A stretch of 64,000 nt of DNA from Vreelandella nigrificans (GTDB taxonomy: Bacteria; Pseudomonadota; Gammaproteobacteria; Pseudomonadales; Halomonadaceae). The stretch covers positions 62,001-126,000 of the forward strand of contig NZ_NWUX01000011.1 in assembly GCF_002374315.1 (NCBI RefSeq). Reading direction: 5' to 3'. The notes under the pieces were generated by a model. The model saw only the letters and a program-made list of their open reading frames with translations. It did no database searches and was not told the DNA's origin. Both the position numbers and the translations under genes were made by a program. This document shows positions 63,212-64,000 of the stretch, in pieces. Position 1 is the first letter of the stretch, and each line of letters starts with the position of its first letter.

Positions 63212-64000
63212 GCAAATACCCCCGGTGGAATATCAGTGGGCGACAGCTCCTCACGCGCCAGCCAACTAATAACCAGAGCGCGGCCTTCCTCGATAGTGGC
63301 CCGCAAGCGCTCACGCTCTTCATGCTCAAGGCGGCGCTTAGCTGAGATAACGCGGTATTGGTGGGCGTCTATCTTGGCTTGCTGTTGGATGTTCCTAATA
63401 CGTCTCTGCCTTTCACTTCTCAGGTGCCTATCATGTTCACCAAACGACCCGGTTACTTGTTGTTCCCACTCATCTAACGGCGTAACTGCCTCGCTGTCCG
63501 TACAGTTATTGATAAAAATCCAAGGCGCTGCGGCTTCGCCTACGCGCTGAAAATCCACCGCAACACCAACCCCAACCAAGTTCAGCGGCGTGGCTGTTTC
63601 AGTGACGCGCTTGAAGTCCACGGTGTCAGCTTCACCCTTGCGCTCAATCGTCCAGCGGTAATACCGGGTAAGGTATTCCGCTTGGCCCACTTGGCTATTA
63701 ACGACCAAACCCCAGGTGCTAGCCATAGGCTCCCCATAGTGGCCTAGCGTGTCGCTTGTCCATTCCCCGGTAATCCGGTCACAGTTCGCTATATCGGTGG
63801 TTTGACGCACCACCCGCCAAGGCCGAATAGGTGCAGCATCGCGGGGCTGCATTGGCCCACCCATTAGGCAAAGATATTTGTAGTAGTCGCCAGCAATGGC
63901 CACCTTGCGGGCGTCATGCAGAATAGCGGCGGCCTCTGGCTCTGGGCGTGTGGCCGCTTCCCAATCGGCTAGGCGCTCTTCATCGGTGCTGCGCAGTTGT
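63208..64000 (-). CDS. Phage replication protein, P2 gpA-like C-terminal part (partial at window edge)
   Basis: The frame is open from the right edge (…DEERLADWEAATRPEPEAAA) to a stop at 63208, so the gene enters from outside and the GTG at 63903 is not its start. The visible about 263 residues include GDYYKYLCLMGGPMQPRDAAPIRPWRVV, GHYGEPMASTWGLVV and APWIFINNCTDS, which resemble the C-terminal GGP-PR, YGEP and PWTRxNNCT segments of P2-type replication gene A endonucleases. The last about 80 residues are charged helix. The catalytic tyrosine region would be upstream, outside the window. Confidence 0.6.
   Translation of the reverse strand, partial: QLRSTDEERLADWEAATRPEPEAAAILHDARKVAIAGDYYKYLCLMGGPMQPRDAAPIRPWRVVRQTTDIANCDRITGEWTSDTLGHYGEPMASTWGLVVNSQVGQAEYLTRYYRWTIERKGEADTVDFKRVTETATPLNLVGVGVAVDFQRVGEAAAPWIFINNCTDSEAVTPLDEWEQQVTGSFGEHDRHLRSERQRRIRNIQQQAKIDAHQYRVISAKRRLEHEERERLRATIEEGRALVISWLAREELSPTDIPPGVFA

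Noticed and set aside
59147..64000. Integrase gene for the terminal element
   Set aside because: None is visible on either strand up to the window end; it would have to lie beyond 64000.

Overview
The window reads as a chromosomal segment of a moderately halophilic gammaproteobacterium, most likely Halomonas or a close relative (Halomonadaceae). The grounds are the classical gammaproteobacterial blocks hemA-prfA-prmC, lolB-ispE-tRNA-Gln-prs-rplY-pth-ychF and miaB-phoH-ybeY-corC-lnt, combined with a class I polyhydroxyalkanoate cluster and TRAP transport. This is inference from gene content; no database search was possible.

Layout. 1-2.5 kb: 3' half of an RND efflux pump, a secreted DUF3617 protein and a small CPXCG protein. 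2.6-6.8 kb: a putrescine/spermidine ABC importer (potF-G-H-I, minus strand). 7.1-9.5 kb: peroxide defence (ahpC, ahpF). 9.6-14.2 kb: moeB-like gene, Lrp-type regulator, prmC, prfA, hemA. 14.4-21.8 kb: TPR lipoprotein, lolB, ispE, tRNA-Gln, prs, rplY, pth, ychF, tRNA-Met. 21.8-26.5 kb: M18 aminopeptidase, Prc protease, ArsR regulator, three tRNA-Asn genes. 26.7-32.2 kb: miaB, phoH, ybeY, corC, lnt. 32.2-37.2 kb: Tat-exported amidohydrolase, phaC, phasin and a DUF6489 gene. 37.3-42.1 kb: aroC, prmB, an Smr-domain gene, a patatin-like and an alpha/beta hydrolase. 42.2-45.7 kb: a 30-residue membrane peptide, SOS-controlled umuDC, an NSS transporter. 45.9-51.6 kb: a TAXI-TRAP importer with a split AtuA enzyme and a divergent LysR regulator. 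51.7-59.1 kb: M42 peptidase, two tandem small RNAs, MipA/OmpV porin-like protein, Abhydrolase_9 protein, metallothionein, a 26-residue membrane peptide, a BASS transporter and a TIGR01777 oxidoreductase flanked by decayed genes. 59.5-64 kb: the end of an integrated phage or phage-satellite element, all on the minus strand, running off the window.

The most notable observation is the pair of about 150-nt minus-strand RNA units at 53.0-53.34 kb. Each has 7-8 GGA motifs, hairpins with GGA in or beside the loop, a compensatory stem change between copies, its own -10-like box and a strong intrinsic terminator. This is the architecture of CsrA/RsmA-sequestering RNAs (CsrB/RsmY/RsmZ type). A second pattern is the recurrence of decaying 14-20-bp tandem repeats in two or three copies, mostly just after genes beside terminators, and once inside the ispE coding region. 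The terminal element pairs a likely P2-type replication protein with a ClpP-like protease fused to a major capsid protein, which suggests a capsid-encoding satellite.
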